64,000 nucleotides of DNA from Herbaspirillum sp. RTI4 (GTDB lineage: Bacteria > Pseudomonadota > Gammaproteobacteria > Burkholderiales > Burkholderiaceae_D): contig NZ_JAVIWQ010000002.1 of NCBI RefSeq assembly GCF_034313965.1, positions 3,410,001-3,474,000 on the forward strand, read 5' to 3'. Positions within the stretch are counted from its first letter, which is position 1; every line of letters begins with the position of its first letter. The translations under genes and the position numbers were made by a program. Positions 1 to 10,148 of this stretch are shown here, piece after piece. The notes under the pieces were generated by a model, which was not told the DNA's origin, did not search any database, and saw only the letters and a program-made list of their open reading frames with translations.

Positions 1-519
<519 letters not shown>

Positions 520-799
520 GGAAATAGCGGCCTGATTTTCAGATTTTGATCAATCTGGGTGAAAAATTGGGTTGTGGCAAAAAAGCATACGACTTCATGC
601 TATTTGCACCGGGGCACCTCAAAAGTGTGCCAATGTGTCGCCAATGAAGCGCATCAAGGCGACGAATGCAACGCGGGATGGTTCATGCAAACCGTTGCAA
701 GGGCCGACAGTTTATCAGCAAGTCGCTTCAGAAAAAGGGAATTGCGCAGGGAACCGCTCTCTGCGCATCTTCATCGGACATCCATCCTCATTAAAAATA

Positions 800-1675
800 A
801 TGAAATATTTTTTCTTGCTGTGCCTGGCCATCCTCCCTTTGCATACTTCTGCCGACAGCATGGAGAAGGATATCAATGAGTCCGTCGTGACCGTTCCCGT
901 GACGGTCGCCGATATGTATGGGAAGGTCATCACCGGCAAGCTCATCGTGACGCAGTTCAAACCGGTCGGCGACGGGCCGTTTCCGATTGCCATCATCAAC
1001 CACGGCCGCAGCGGCACCAATCGCGAAAAACCGGGACGTTTCCGCTATACCGATCAGGTGCGGTTTTTTATCAAGCGCGGGTTTGCCGTGTTTGTCCCTA
1101 CCCGGCTCGGCTATGGCGATACCGGCATCTATCCCGATCCGGAGGAAAGCGGGCAATGTCAAAATAAAAGCTATGCCCCGATGGCAGAGGCGGGCAGCAT
1201 AGAAATTCTGGCGGTGCTGGACTATGCCAGGCAACTTGCCTATACCAATCCGACGCGCGTATTACTGGTCGGCCAGTCGGTGGGCGGCTATGTGACGACC
1301 GCTACAGCGGCTAAAAATCCGCCGGGGGTGATTGCTGCGATTAATTTTGCAGGCGGATCGGGCGGCGATCCGTACGCGCATCCGGGCGTGCCCTGCCAGG
1401 GCCAAAAGCTGGAGGCCATGTACGCTCGTTTCGGCGCGACAAGCAAAGTGCCGATGCTGTGGATTTACACCGAAAACGATTATTTTTTTAGCCCTGCCTT
1501 CAGTCAGGCATGGAACGCCGCCTTCGTCAAAGCCGGCGGGCAAGCGGAATTCAAATTACTGCCGCCTTATTCCAGCAATGGGCACGCGCTGTTTAGCACA
1601 GGCACTCGCCTGTGGAGCCCCATCGTCGCGCAGTTTCTTGAGACGATCCCATTCGACGGACCAACCGCGAAATAA
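800..1675 (+). CDS. Secreted alpha/beta hydrolase (dienelactone hydrolase-like)
   Basis: 291 residues. MKYFFLLCLAILPLHTSADS is a signal peptide, so the enzyme is probably periplasmic. The nucleophile elbow GQSVGG lies mid-protein, preceded by the oxyanion-side motif INHGRSGTN and the strand FAVFVPTRLGYGDTG. A late NGHALF supplies the likely catalytic His, and YTENDYFF holds a candidate Asp. The frame is open upstream to about 572, but the ATG at 800 starts exactly at the signal peptide, so it was chosen; its ribosome binding site is weak. The substrate cannot be told: an esterase or peptidase of the DUF/BAAT-like hydrolase class is possible. Confidence 0.75.
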   Translation: MKYFFLLCLAILPLHTSADSMEKDINESVVTVPVTVADMYGKVITGKLIVTQFKPVGDGPFPIAIINHGRSGTNREKPGRFRYTDQVRFFIKRGFAVFVPTRLGYGDTGIYPDPEESGQCQNKSYAPMAEAGSIEILAVLDYARQLAYTNPTRVLLVGQSVGGYVTTATAAKNPPGVIAAINFAGGSGGDPYAHPGVPCQGQKLEAMYARFGATSKVPMLWIYTENDYFFSPAFSQAWNAAFVKAGGQAEFKLLPPYSSNGHALFSTGTRLWSPIVAQFLETIPFDGPTAK

Positions 1676-1988
1676 TCGGCAGCATCCCGGACGGCGCCAC
1701 GTCAGCGCGCCAAATTAAGTTGCCCTGCGTCCATCAATCTGATAATAATGTGACAATTATTAATATTGGCGTAGCCCTGCATTCTTTATCTGGGCGGGTT
1801 CCATAAAAAAGGTCGTGGGGGGCTTGGGAACAGCGCATAAATTGACAGCAAAACGGGCAACAAATCGGACAACAAAGTCGGCAGCTCAAACAGACAGCTC
1901 CAGCGAATACGAATGCGCCCAGGAATATTGTCGACTCCATTCTGCCGTTCCGCAGATTTTTTGAATATTCACAGAATTTGCCGCCAAC
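1676..1988. other. Intergenic gap with a short 12-bp tandem repeat
   Basis: No convincing gene. Positions 1844-1886 hold about three and a half degenerate copies of a 12-bp unit (CAGCAAAACGGG, CAACAAATCGGA, CAACAAAGTCGG). This belongs to the same class of short-period arrays seen at many other gene borders in the window. The rest is presumed leader of the PAS kinase gene. Confidence 0.5.
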
Positions 1989-3305
1989 ATGACCACGATT
2001 CAACAGTTTGAAGAATTCTCCTCCGCTCCGGACATGGTGGTAGCTCCGCCGCTCCATTCGCCAGAGATGACGCAGCGCTTCAAATATTTGATCGCCAATA
2101 CTTCCGCGATCATTTACAGCAGCGTGCCGAGCGGGGATTTCAAGATGACCTTCGTCAGCGAAAACGCGCAGCGCATTCTGGGATACGATCCTCAGGAAAT
2201 GGTCGACGACCCCAATTTCTGGTTCGACCACATCCATCCTGACGACGCCCCCACCGTTTTTTCCAGTCTGGCGCAGCTATTTGTCGAAGGGCAGCGGGCC
2301 TACGAATATCGTTTCATGACCAAGGCCGGGCATTACCTCTGGATGCATGACACCTTGCGCCTGATTCGCGATGAACAAAACAATCCGGTGGAAGTCATCG
2401 GTTCCCTGACCGACATCACCGACCGCAAGCTCATGGAAGAAGCCTTGCAGCGCACCGGTGAAGAGCAACTCAACCTGATCAATCAATTGACAGACACCCA
2501 GGCGCAGCTGCTGCAATCGGAAAAAATGGCCTCCATCGGTCAGCTCGCCGCCGGTGTGGCGCATGAAATCAACAATCCTATCGGCTTCGTCAACTCGAAC
2601 ATGCGTTCGCTGCAAACCTATGTCGATACTTTGCTCAACGTGATCGGGCAGCAAACCAGCATGCTGCTCTCCGACACCGTGGGCGCGGACATTCAACATC
2701 AGGCAAAGCAATTGAATGAAAGCGCCGACCTGTCCTATTTGCAAAATGACGTCAAAGATCTGATGAGCGAATCGCTGGATGGTCTCAAGCGGGTCAAGGA
2801 TATTGTGCAGTCGCTCAAGGATTTTTCACATGTCGGCGAAAGCGAATGGCAGATGGTGGATATCCATAAAGGTCTGGACAGCACCCTGACCATTGCCAGC
2901 AATGAATTCAAATATAAAGCTGTCGTCGAGAAGCATTATGGCGATCTGCCGCAGGTGAAAGGTCTGGCGTCGCAGCTGAACCAGGTGTTCATGAACTTGC
3001 TGGTCAACGCCGCGCACGCCATCGCGGAAAGAGGAACCATTAGCATTGCTACCGAATGCCGCGATCAATGGGTCTACATCCGCTTTACCGACAGCGGTTG
3101 TGGCATTCCTGAAGAAAATATGGCGCGCATCTTTGAGCCGTTTTTCACCACCAAGCCTATCGGCAGCGGCACCGGCCTCGGTCTTTCCCTTTCCTACGGC
3201 ATCCTCCAGAAACACGGCGGCCGCATCGAAGTACAAAGCACCGTCGGCACCGGCACTACCTTTACGATTTGTTTGCCGGTCGAACAGGGGACGACGCCAG
3301 CGTAA
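1989..3305 (+). CDS. PAS-domain sensor histidine kinase (orphan)
   Basis: 438 residues with no membrane segment, so cytosolic. Residues about 30-145 form a PAS_3-type sensor ([13 protein letters not shown], then HPDD, then the PAC end [10 protein letters not shown]). A short coiled coil leads to the H-box, [17 protein letters not shown], with the phosphorylated His near residue 192. The ATPase domain shows the N-box [15 protein letters not shown]1 DSGCGIP, F-box FEPFFTTK and G2 GSGTGLGLS. No response regulator gene is adjacent; the nearest, ntrC, is convergent and has its own kinase. The signal sensed and the partner are unknown. Confidence 0.88.
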   Translation: MTTIQQFEEFSSAPDMVVAPPLHSPEMTQRFKYLIANTSAIIYSSVPSGDFKMTFVSENAQRILGYDPQEMVDDPNFWFDHIHPDDAPTVFSSLAQLFVEGQRAYEYRFMTKAGHYLWMHDTLRLIRDEQNNPVEVIGSLTDITDRKLMEEALQRTGEEQLNLINQLTDTQAQLLQSEKMASIGQLAAGVAHEINNPIGFVNSNMRSLQTYVDTLLNVIGQQTSMLLSDTVGADIQHQAKQLNESADLSYLQNDVKDLMSESLDGLKRVKDIVQSLKDFSHVGESEWQMVDIHKGLDSTLTIASNEFKYKAVVEKHYGDLPQVKGLASQLNQVFMNLLVNAAHAIAERGTISIATECRDQWVYIRFTDSGCGIPEENMARIFEPFFTTKPIGSGTGLGLSLSYGILQKHGGRIEVQSTVGTGTTFTICLPVEQGTTPA

Positions 3306-3341
3306 CGTCTGCCGATCATCCACTGGTGAGCGCGAACACCC

Positions 3342-3361
3342 GGCAGGCGACGACGCCTGCC
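3342..3361. terminator. Hairpin between convergent PAS kinase and ntrC genes
   Basis: GGCAGGCG-ACGA-CGCCTGCC is a perfect 8-bp stem with a 4-nt loop in the 61-bp gap between two convergent genes. There is no clear T-run, so it is a candidate bidirectional or weak terminator only. Confidence 0.4.
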
Positions 3362-3366
3362 CCAGA

Positions 3367-4881
3367 TCAATCCTCTTCGCTACTGCCGCCGATTCCCAGT
3401 TCCTGGATCTTGCGCGTGATGGTATTGCGGCCAATTCCCAGCCGGACTGCTGCATCGTTCTTGCGACCATGCGTATGCCTGAGCGCCATCCGGATGACCG
3501 TCGCTTCAAACTGACGGCCCAACACATCCATCACATCCGACTGATCCGATTCCAGCATCCGCACCGCTTCTGTTTCAAGTAAATTGAGCCATTGCAGCGC
3601 ATCGCCTGCGGGGGTGTGCAGTGGGATTCCGGACGATGAGCTTGCGCCGCTCTCAAGCGCATTGTTCAATGTCATGTCAGTACTGACGCGGGCAATGCTG
3701 CCGGTCGGCTGCGCGAGCGAGATATGGCTTTCTTCCAATAATTCCCGCGGCATATCCTTGATTTCAACCGTCTGCCCTGGAGCCATCACGGTAATCCAGT
3801 TGCACAGGTTTTCCAGCTGACGCACGTTACCGGGCAATTCCAGCGTCGATAAAAACTGCATGGATTGCGGCGACAGACGTTTCGCTTCCACCCCGAGTTG
3901 CCGTGCGCTTTGCGCGAGAAAATGGCGGGCCAGAATCGGAATGTCTTCGCTACGCTCACGCAAGCTGGGCAGTCGCAAGCGAATCACATTGAGGCGATGA
4001 TACAAATCTTCGCGGAACAAGCCTTCGCGCACCCGGTGTTCCAGATTCTGGTGGGTGGCGGCAATCACGCGCACATCGGCTTTCATCGGCTGATGACCGC
4101 CCACCCGATAGAAATGTCCGTCCGACAGCACGCGCAGCAAACGCGTCTGCAATTCCAGCGGCATGTCGCCGATTTCATCGAGGAACAGGGTGCCGCCTTC
4201 GGCTTGTTCGAAGCGGCCGCGCCGCATGGCCTGCGCGCCGGTGAAAGCGCCGCGCTCATGTCCAAACAATTCGGACTCCAGCAAATCCTTGGGAATGGCC
4301 GCCGTATTCAAGGCCACGAACGCTTGCGATGAACGTGGGCTGTGTTTGTGCAGCGCGCGCGCTACCAGCTCTTTTCCCGAACCGGATTCGCCGGTGATAA
4401 GCACCGTCACATTCGATTGCGACAGCCGGCCGATGGCGCGAAATACATCTTGCATGGCCGGTGCCTGCCCCAGAATTTCGGGCGTATCGGCAGAAGTTTG
4501 CTCGACACTGGCTTCGCGCAGGCTTTCTTCCAGCGCGCGACGGATCAGTTCAACCGCTTTTTCCAGATCGAAAGGCTTGGCCAGATATTCAAAAGCCCCG
4601 CCCTGAAACGCGGAGACAGCCGAATCCAGATCGGAAAAAGCGGTAATGATAATGACGGGAATGCCAGGGTGCTTGGTCTTGATCGTTTGCAACAGATCGA
4701 GGCCCGAAGCGCCCGGCATGCGGATATCGGAGACCAGTACTTGGGGGGTGTCGGTTTGCAATGCCAGCATGGCATCGCGGGCGCTGGAAAAGCTTCGTGT
4801 GACCAGATTTTCTCGCGCCAGGGCTTTTTCCAGCACCCAGCGGATCGATTCATCGTCGTCAACAATCCAGATTGGTTTCAT
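3367..4881 (-). CDS. ntrC: Nitrogen regulation response regulator NtrC (sigma-54 activator)
   Basis: 504 residues, a normal or slightly long NtrC. The N-terminal receiver has the acidic pocket WIVDDDES and phospho-acceptor D52 in VSDIRMPG. The central AAA+ domain has Walker A GESGSGKE, the sigma-54 contact loop GAFTGA and Walker B GGTLFLDEIGD. The C-terminal Fis-type helix-turn-helix reads AAVRLGIGRNTITRKIQELG. It is the last gene of glnA-ntrB-ntrC. It activates nitrogen-scavenging promoters when phosphorylated by NtrB, and the sites upstream of glnA suggest autoregulation of the locus. Confidence 0.97.
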   Translation of the reverse strand: MKPIWIVDDDESIRWVLEKALARENLVTRSFSSARDAMLALQTDTPQVLVSDIRMPGASGLDLLQTIKTKHPGIPVIIITAFSDLDSAVSAFQGGAFEYLAKPFDLEKAVELIRRALEESLREASVEQTSADTPEILGQAPAMQDVFRAIGRLSQSNVTVLITGESGSGKELVARALHKHSPRSSQAFVALNTAAIPKDLLESELFGHERGAFTGAQAMRRGRFEQAEGGTLFLDEIGDMPLELQTRLLRVLSDGHFYRVGGHQPMKADVRVIAATHQNLEHRVREGLFREDLYHRLNVIRLRLPSLRERSEDIPILARHFLAQSARQLGVEAKRLSPQSMQFLSTLELPGNVRQLENLCNWITVMAPGQTVEIKDMPRELLEESHISLAQPTGSIARVSTDMTLNNALESGASSSSGIPLHTPAGDALQWLNLLETEAVRMLESDQSDVMDVLGRQFEATVIRMALRHTHGRKNDAAVRLGIGRNTITRKIQELGIGGSSEED

Positions 4882-4945
4882 TAGTGTTTCATCCTGTTTT
4901 CATACTGTTTATTGATTCGGTCTTCAAATGCCCTGTACACAAAGG

Positions 4946-6049
4946 TCAAGGCAACGGTATCAATATTCTGAAGTTGGTACATCCCGGCCGGCTTTCGCAT
5001 TCGATCACGCCCATATGTTGCTGCACAAAAGTTTGCGCCAGCGTCAACCCCAAACCGCTACCACCCTCCCGTCCAGAAACGAGCGGGTAAAAAATCCGGT
5101 CCTGAATAGCGGGGGGGATACCGGGGCCGTTATCAATGATATGCAAGTCTAATGCCAGCCTGTATCTGACCTTGGCCAGCGTCACCTGCCGCGCTACGCG
5201 CGTCTGCAAAATCAGCTCTGCGTCACCATTGCGGATACGCTCGGCCAGGGCCTGCGCGGCGTTATGCACGATATTGAGCAAAGCCTGTATCAATTGCTCC
5301 TGATCACCCCGGAACTCAGGAATCGACAGGTCATAGTCGCGCCGGATGGTCAGACCGCTCTGGAATTCCGCCAGAACCAGACTGCGCACCCGTTCGCACA
5401 CTTCGTGAATGTTGACGTCGCCCACAATATGCGGACGGCGATGCGGTGCCAGCAAGCGGTCGACCAGCGTTTGCAGCCGGTCGGCTTCCTTGATGATGAC
5501 TTGCGTGTATTCGCGCAACTCTTTCAGATGGCGCTCCGGCAACTCCATCTCCAGCAATTGCGCCGCGCCGCGAATGCCGCCCAGCGGATTCTTGATTTCA
5601 TGCGCCAGATTGCGGATCAGCTCCTTGTTGGCCTGACTCTGATCGAGCAGGCGCTCTTCGCGGCTGAGTTTGAGTTGCTGTTCGTTTTCGCGCAGCTCCA
5701 GCAAGACCGGCCGCGCGGGATCGTCGAGCGCCGTTACGATCGCATGCACTTGCAACGCTTCGCGCCCTGAGCGTTCCAGCGCCAGATCGAGCCGCTTATC
5801 GGCGAACTGGTGCTGTACGGCCTGTTCGAACAGCAAGAGCAGTTCGTCGCCGTTCAAAAACAGATCGCTCAGTTTCTGATGCGACAGCACTTTGAGGGAG
5901 CTTTCCAGCAAATTTTCAGCGGCGGCATTAGCGTAAACGATCATGCCGCCGTCGTCGAGAATGATGACTGCCGAGGCCAGTAAATCGAGGCCGTCCAGCG
6001 AGGTAGGGGAATTTTTCATACTACGATTCATGAGGGTTGCGCCATGCAC
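4946..6049 (-). CDS. ntrB: Nitrogen regulation sensor kinase NtrB
   Basis: Up to 367 residues. The longest frame starts at a GTG (6049), with ATG alternatives at 6031 (MNRSMKNS) and 6019 (MKNSPTSL); none has a clear ribosome binding site. An N-terminal PAS-like region (ASAVIILDDGGMIVYANAAAE) is followed by the H-box RNLAHEIKNPLGG and a GHKL ATPase with DNGPGIP and GREGGSGLGL. It is soluble. With PII protein it controls NtrC phosphorylation according to nitrogen supply. It lies between glnA and ntrC in the usual order, 100 bp after glnA and past a hairpin terminator. Confidence 0.95.
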   Translation of the reverse strand: MHGATLMNRSMKNSPTSLDGLDLLASAVIILDDGGMIVYANAAAENLLESSLKVLSHQKLSDLFLNGDELLLLFEQAVQHQFADKRLDLALERSGREALQVHAIVTALDDPARPVLLELRENEQQLKLSREERLLDQSQANKELIRNLAHEIKNPLGGIRGAAQLLEMELPERHLKELREYTQVIIKEADRLQTLVDRLLAPHRRPHIVGDVNIHEVCERVRSLVLAEFQSGLTIRRDYDLSIPEFRGDQEQLIQALLNIVHNAAQALAERIRNGDAELILQTRVARQVTLAKVRYRLALDLHIIDNGPGIPPAIQDRIFYPLVSGREGGSGLGLTLAQTFVQQHMGVIECESRPGCTNFRILIPLP

Positions 6050-6081
6050 ACAAGGCGCACAGACGGCGTCGTCGCCATAAA

Positions 6082-6107
6082 AAAAGGGGAAGCAAGCTTC
6101 CCCTTTT
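6082..6107 (-). terminator. Rho-independent terminator after glnA
   Basis: AAAAGGGGAAG-CAAG-CTTCCCCTTTT forms an 11-bp stem flanked by A and T runs, directly downstream of glnA and before ntrB. Partial read-through would set the usual strong-glnA, weak-ntrBC ratio (inference). Confidence 0.85.
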
Positions 6108-6149
6108 CACGATGCCGATCAACGATTACCGGCGTACATTACAAAGCTA

Positions 6150-7565
6150 TTACAGCGAGTAGTACATGTCGAATTCGATAGGATGAGTCGTCATGCGATA
6201 GCGCTGCACTTCCTGACCCTTCAGTTCGAGGTAAGCATCAATCATGCTGTCGGAGAACACACCGCCGCGCGTCAGGAATTCTCTGTCGTTGTTGAGGTGT
6301 TCCAGTGCTTCTTCCAGCGAAGCGCAGACAGTTGGGATCAACTTGTCTTCTTCTGGCGGCAAATGGTACAGATCCTTCGTGGCAGCTTCGCCCGGATGGA
6401 TCTTGTTCTGCACGCCATCCAGACCCGCCATCAACAGTGCGGCGAAGCACAGGTAAGGATTGGCCAGTGGATCAGGGAAACGTGTTTCGATGCGGCGACC
6501 CTTTGGATTCGGCACATGCGGGATACGGATAGAAGCGGAACGGTTACGGGCCGAATACGCCAGCTTGACCGGTGCTTCAAAACCTGGAACCAGACGCTTG
6601 TACGAGTTAGTACCCGGGTTAGTAATCGCATTGAGCGCTTTAGCATGCTTGATGATGCCGCCGATGTAGTACAGCGCGAAATCGGACAGACCGGCATAGC
6701 CGTCGCCAGCGAACAGGTTCTTGCCATCTTTCCAGACCGATTGATGCACGTGCATGCCGGAACCGTTATCACCGACCAGTGGCTTAGGCATGAAAGTCGC
6801 CGTTTTGCCATAGGTATGGGCCACGTTCCAGACCACGTATTTCAATGTCTGAGTCCAGTCAGCGCGCTCGACCAGAGTCGAGAAGCGGGTGCCCAGTTCG
6901 TTTTGACCGGCGCCAGCGACTTCATGGTGATGCACTTCCACCGGAATGCCCAGGGCTTCCAGAATCAGCGACATTTCCGAACGCATGTCCTGGCAGCTAT
7001 CGACTGGAGGAACAGGGAAATAACCACCCTTGACGGTAGGACGGTGACCGGTATTGCCGCCTTCGAGCTTGGCGCCGGTGCTCCACGATGCTTCTTCGGA
7101 TTCGATCTTGACGAACGAGCCGGACATGTCCGCGCCCCAACGTACGCCGTCGAAGATGAAAAATTCTGGCTCAGGACCGAAGTAGGCGGTGTCGCCCAGA
7201 CCGGATGCCTTGAGGTAGGCTTCAGCGCGCTTGGCGATCGAACGTGGATCACGGTCGTAACCCTTGCCATCGGCCGGTTCGATCACGTCACATTGCATGA
7301 ACAATGTGGTTTCTTCCATGAACGGATCGATATTCGCGGTGTTAGGGTCTGGAATCAGGATCATGTCCGAAGACTCGATACCCTTCCAGCCGGCGATCGA
7401 CGAACCGTCGAATGCGTGACCGGATTCAAATTTGTCCATGTCAAAATGCGAAACAGGAACCGTGACGTGCTGCTCTTTACCACGCGTGTCGGCAAAGCGA
7501 AAATCGACAAATTTAACTTCATTGTCCTTAACCATCTTCAAAACTTCTGCGGCCGTCCTTGCCAT
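6150..7565 (-). CDS. glnA: Glutamine synthetase type I
   Basis: 471 residues, the standard length of dodecameric GS-I. It makes glutamine from glutamate, ammonia and ATP. Visible hallmarks are the FDGSSIAGW loop, NELGTRF and [10 protein letters not shown] metal/ATP residues, the NRSASIRIP substrate motif and the adenylylation site [10 protein letters not shown], whose Tyr is modified by GlnE. The start is supported by AGGAG seven bases before the ATG. It is the first gene of glnA-ntrB-ntrC and has a sigma-54 promoter about 145 bp upstream. Confidence 0.98.
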   Translation of the reverse strand: MARTAAEVLKMVKDNEVKFVDFRFADTRGKEQHVTVPVSHFDMDKFESGHAFDGSSIAGWKGIESSDMILIPDPNTANIDPFMEETTLFMQCDVIEPADGKGYDRDPRSIAKRAEAYLKASGLGDTAYFGPEPEFFIFDGVRWGADMSGSFVKIESEEASWSTGAKLEGGNTGHRPTVKGGYFPVPPVDSCQDMRSEMSLILEALGIPVEVHHHEVAGAGQNELGTRFSTLVERADWTQTLKYVVWNVAHTYGKTATFMPKPLVGDNGSGMHVHQSVWKDGKNLFAGDGYAGLSDFALYYIGGIIKHAKALNAITNPGTNSYKRLVPGFEAPVKLAYSARNRSASIRIPHVPNPKGRRIETRFPDPLANPYLCFAALLMAGLDGVQNKIHPGEAATKDLYHLPPEEDKLIPTVCASLEEALEHLNNDREFLTRGGVFSDSMIDAYLELKGQEVQRYRMTTHPIEFDMYYSL

Positions 7566-7710
7566 GCGAATCTCCTAAAACGTGGGAAGAGTAATGTAAA
7601 ACTAAAATTGGATTGAGCCGTTTGGGTGCGCTTTGTAGCCACTCTGTCATGCACTCTGGCGCAACGAGCGACAAGGCAGCCAATGATCCGGCAGAACTCA
7701 GCGGGATAAT

Positions 7711-7726
7711 AGCAGATTCCATGCCA
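7711..7726 (-). promoter_or_regulatory. Sigma-54 promoter of glnA
   Basis: On the minus strand the sequence reads TGGCATGGAATCTGCT. It matches the sigma-54 consensus TGGCAC-N5-TTGC with the invariant GG and GC exactly ten bases apart. The start point would fall near 7700, about 135 bp before the glnA ATG. The match to NtrC-type sites further upstream supports it. Confidence 0.82.
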
Positions 7727-7839
7727 CCGGGTTTCGTACAAAATCCAAATGAAAATGAGAAATTTAAGCAGCTTCCCTGGCAAAAAAACCAAAAATGCAG
7801 GATTCCTAAAATATAAACATACTCCGATTATTTTTTAAC

Positions 7840-7854
7840 GCCTCAAAATAGTGC
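7840..7854. promoter_or_regulatory. NtrC-binding-site candidate, weaker half
   Basis: GCCT-CAAAATA-GTGC resembles the NtrC consensus GCAC-N7-GTGC, with one degenerate arm. It is about 29 bp (three helical turns) from the stronger site at 7869 and about 145 bp upstream of the presumed glnA start point. Confidence 0.6.
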
Positions 7855-7868
7855 GCAGTCATTTTTGC

Positions 7869-7883
7869 GCACTATTTTGGCGC
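7869..7883. promoter_or_regulatory. NtrC-binding-site candidate, strong
   Basis: GCAC-TATTTTG-GCGC (extended TGCGCAC...GGCGCA) closely resembles the E. coli glnA enhancer site GCAC-TATATTG-GTGC. Together with the neighbour at 7840 it forms an enhancer pair upstream of the sigma-54 promoter. Confidence 0.75.
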
Positions 7884-7979
7884 ATAGGGCTCAGACCGGT
7901 ACAGAGGATGAACATGGACTATAATTTTTGCATAGCGGCTACACGCTCCCCAACCAGTTCCTAGGAAAGGAATCTCGCC

Positions 7980-8447
7980 ATGACATCACTCCCCCCTATC
8001 ATTGCCAGTGCCATCAAGTCTGGATCGGATCAGCAACTGAGCTACGCTGGCGCAGTCTCACCGCACCAGGCCTTCTCCCTCTTGCAAAGCAACGCCAACA
8101 TTTTTCTGATCGACGTACGCACTAAAGCCGAGCGCGACTGGGTGGGACAAGTCGCGCTCCCCCCGGCACAACACTTCTCAGTACAGTGGAATTTATATCC
8201 CGAAGGCCGCCCCAATCCTCATTTTCTGGATGAATTGCACCAAATAGCAGCAGATCGTGAAAACGTCCTGCTGTTTTTGTGCCGCAGCGGGGTACGCTCA
8301 AAAGCAGCCGCAACCGCTGCCACTAAGGCAGGCTACCGTCACTGCTTCGATATTTTGCAAGGTTTCGAAGGCGGCAAGGATGCGCAAGGGCATCGCAAAA
8401 TGATCGATGGCTGGTGCTATGCCGGCTTGCCCTGGACCGGCGCCTGA
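7980..8447 (+). CDS. Rhodanese-like sulfurtransferase
   Basis: 155 residues, a single rhodanese domain. The strand FLIDVRTKAERDWVGQV is followed by the active-site loop LCRSGVRS with Cys101, then AGYRHCFDILQGFEG and DGWCYAGLPW. The six-residue active loop fits a thiosulfate-type sulfurtransferase or a sulfur carrier. AGGAAAGG lies about 8-15 bases before the ATG. It is soluble and appears to be a single gene between glnA and the DUF1800 gene. The physiological sulfur acceptor is not evident. Confidence 0.85.
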   Translation: MTSLPPIIASAIKSGSDQQLSYAGAVSPHQAFSLLQSNANIFLIDVRTKAERDWVGQVALPPAQHFSVQWNLYPEGRPNPHFLDELHQIAADRENVLLFLCRSGVRSKAAATAATKAGYRHCFDILQGFEGGKDAQGHRKMIDGWCYAGLPWTGA

Positions 8448-8572
8448 TTAGCGGAGGACTGAATCCCCGATACCCTACGGCCTCCTCCACCTGTTTTTTA
8501 CACTTTATTACGCTCTCAACGCCCGACGTTTGCCATACTGCACTTACTCTTTTTAAAGTGGACAAGGTCAGT

Positions 8573-10126
8573 ATGGGCAATTCCCTTCGCACAGGCCACC
8601 CTTTCTCCAGGCACAGATCCGTCCGCTTAGCGCCCAGGTTAACGCGCAGGCTAGTCGTCACCCTCCTCCTGCTCAGCCTGACCGGAATCGCCCGGGCGCA
8701 AGCGCTGACAGCGCAGGAAAAAGCACTGCACGTCCTTAATCGACTCGGCTACGGCCCGGCTCCCGGCGACATGGAAAACGTCACCCGCATGGGCCCGCAG
8801 CGCTATATTGAGCAACAACTGCATCCTGAGAGAATCGCCCTGCCGCCGCAGCTACTGGCGAAGCTCGACAGCCTCCCCACCACCAGAATGAACGCCACGC
8901 AGTTGTACGTGCAATACGGCCCGCCCTCGTTCCCGCCCAAGGATGCGACGCAAGAGGAAAAAACCGCCGCGCAGCAACGCGCCGGCAAGGAAATCACGCC
9001 GCAAGCGCATCTCGCCCGTCTGTGGCAAGCCAGCGAAAGTCCACGCCAGTTGCAAGAAGTGATGACCGAATTCTGGTTCAATCACTTCAATGTTTTCGAA
9101 GGCAAGGAATGGGTGCGCTACTGGGAAGCCGATTACGAAAAAAATGCACTGCGTCCCAACGCGCTCGGCAATTTCCGCCAGTTGCTCGGTGCCGTCGCAC
9201 ATCACCCGGCGATGCTGTATTACCTGGATAACTGGCTCAGCAGCGGCGTCAACACGCCGGAAGCCAAAGGCCGCTTCAAGGGCCTCAATGAAAACTATGC
9301 CCGCGAACTGATGGAGCTGCATACGCTGGGCGTCAACGGCGGCTATACGCAAGACGATGTAATCGCCCTGGCGCGCCTGCTCAGCGGCTGGACCATCGAC
9401 GAAAAAGGCATGCGAGAAGGTTTATCGCCCTTCGTCTTTAATCCGCGCCGACATGATGGCGCGCCCAAAGTGTTCCTCGGCCAGAGGATAAGCGGTGGCG
9501 GCGAACAAGATGCGGAGCGGGCGCTCGACATCCTGGCCGCCAGCCCGGCAACCGCCCGTTTTATTTCCACCAAACTGGTGCGCTATTTTGTCTCCGACCA
9601 GCCTGATCCTCATCTGGTCGAGCAACTGAGCCGACGCTTCCTGGACACCCACGGCGACATCCGCGCCGTCTTGCAAAGCTTGTTCGACAGTCCTTCATTC
9701 TGGGATCGCAACAATTATCAAAGCCAGTTCAAGACGCCCTACCAATACGTACTGTCCTCGCTGCGCGCCAGCGGCTTGCCGATCCTGAATCAGAAACCGG
9801 TAGAAGGCATCCTCAACCAACTGGGGATGCCCTTATACGGCTGGCTGACGCCGGAGGGCTACCAATTTTCGGAAGCAGCCTGGCTCAGTCCCGACGCCCT
9901 GCTACGCCGCATTAATTTCGCCAGCGGACTAGGCAACGGCAAGTCGCCCATCGCCCGGCCGGACGGCGCACCCGCCAACAATTTCCCGGCGGCCATCGAT
10001 CCGCGCCAATTGATGCTGACCTTAGCCCCCACGCTAAGCGCCGACCGCATGGAAAAAATACTCGCCGCGCCGACCAATTTGCAGACCGCACTCATACTGG
10101 GCGGCCCCGACTTCATGAAGCGTTGA
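8573..10126 (+). CDS. DUF1800 family exported protein
   Basis: 517 residues from the ATG at 8573. The frame is open further upstream, but this ATG precedes an arginine-rich stretch and the hydrophobic signal RLVVTLLLLSLTGIARA. The family signature is visible: HVLNRLGYGPAPGD near the start, VMTEFWFNHFNV, NENYARELMELHTLGV and the late SPDALLRRI. DUF1800 proteins are usually paired with a DUF1501 partner, as here (22 bp gap). The function is unproven; roles in export of large secreted or polymeric material have been proposed for such pairs. Confidence 0.85.
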   Translation: MGNSLRTGHPFSRHRSVRLAPRLTRRLVVTLLLLSLTGIARAQALTAQEKALHVLNRLGYGPAPGDMENVTRMGPQRYIEQQLHPERIALPPQLLAKLDSLPTTRMNATQLYVQYGPPSFPPKDATQEEKTAAQQRAGKEITPQAHLARLWQASESPRQLQEVMTEFWFNHFNVFEGKEWVRYWEADYEKNALRPNALGNFRQLLGAVAHHPAMLYYLDNWLSSGVNTPEAKGRFKGLNENYARELMELHTLGVNGGYTQDDVIALARLLSGWTIDEKGMREGLSPFVFNPRRHDGAPKVFLGQRISGGGEQDAERALDILAASPATARFISTKLVRYFVSDQPDPHLVEQLSRRFLDTHGDIRAVLQSLFDSPSFWDRNNYQSQFKTPYQYVLSSLRASGLPILNQKPVEGILNQLGMPLYGWLTPEGYQFSEAAWLSPDALLRRINFASGLGNGKSPIARPDGAPANNFPAAIDPRQLMLTLAPTLSADRMEKILAAPTNLQTALILGGPDFMKR

Positions 10127-10148
10127 ACACGCAGGTCAAGGACATACC

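Noticed and set aside
6183..7616. A 477-codon plus-strand frame opposite glnA
   Set aside because: It lies wholly antisense to the unmistakable glnA gene and has no family motif or ribosome binding site; it is a composition shadow.
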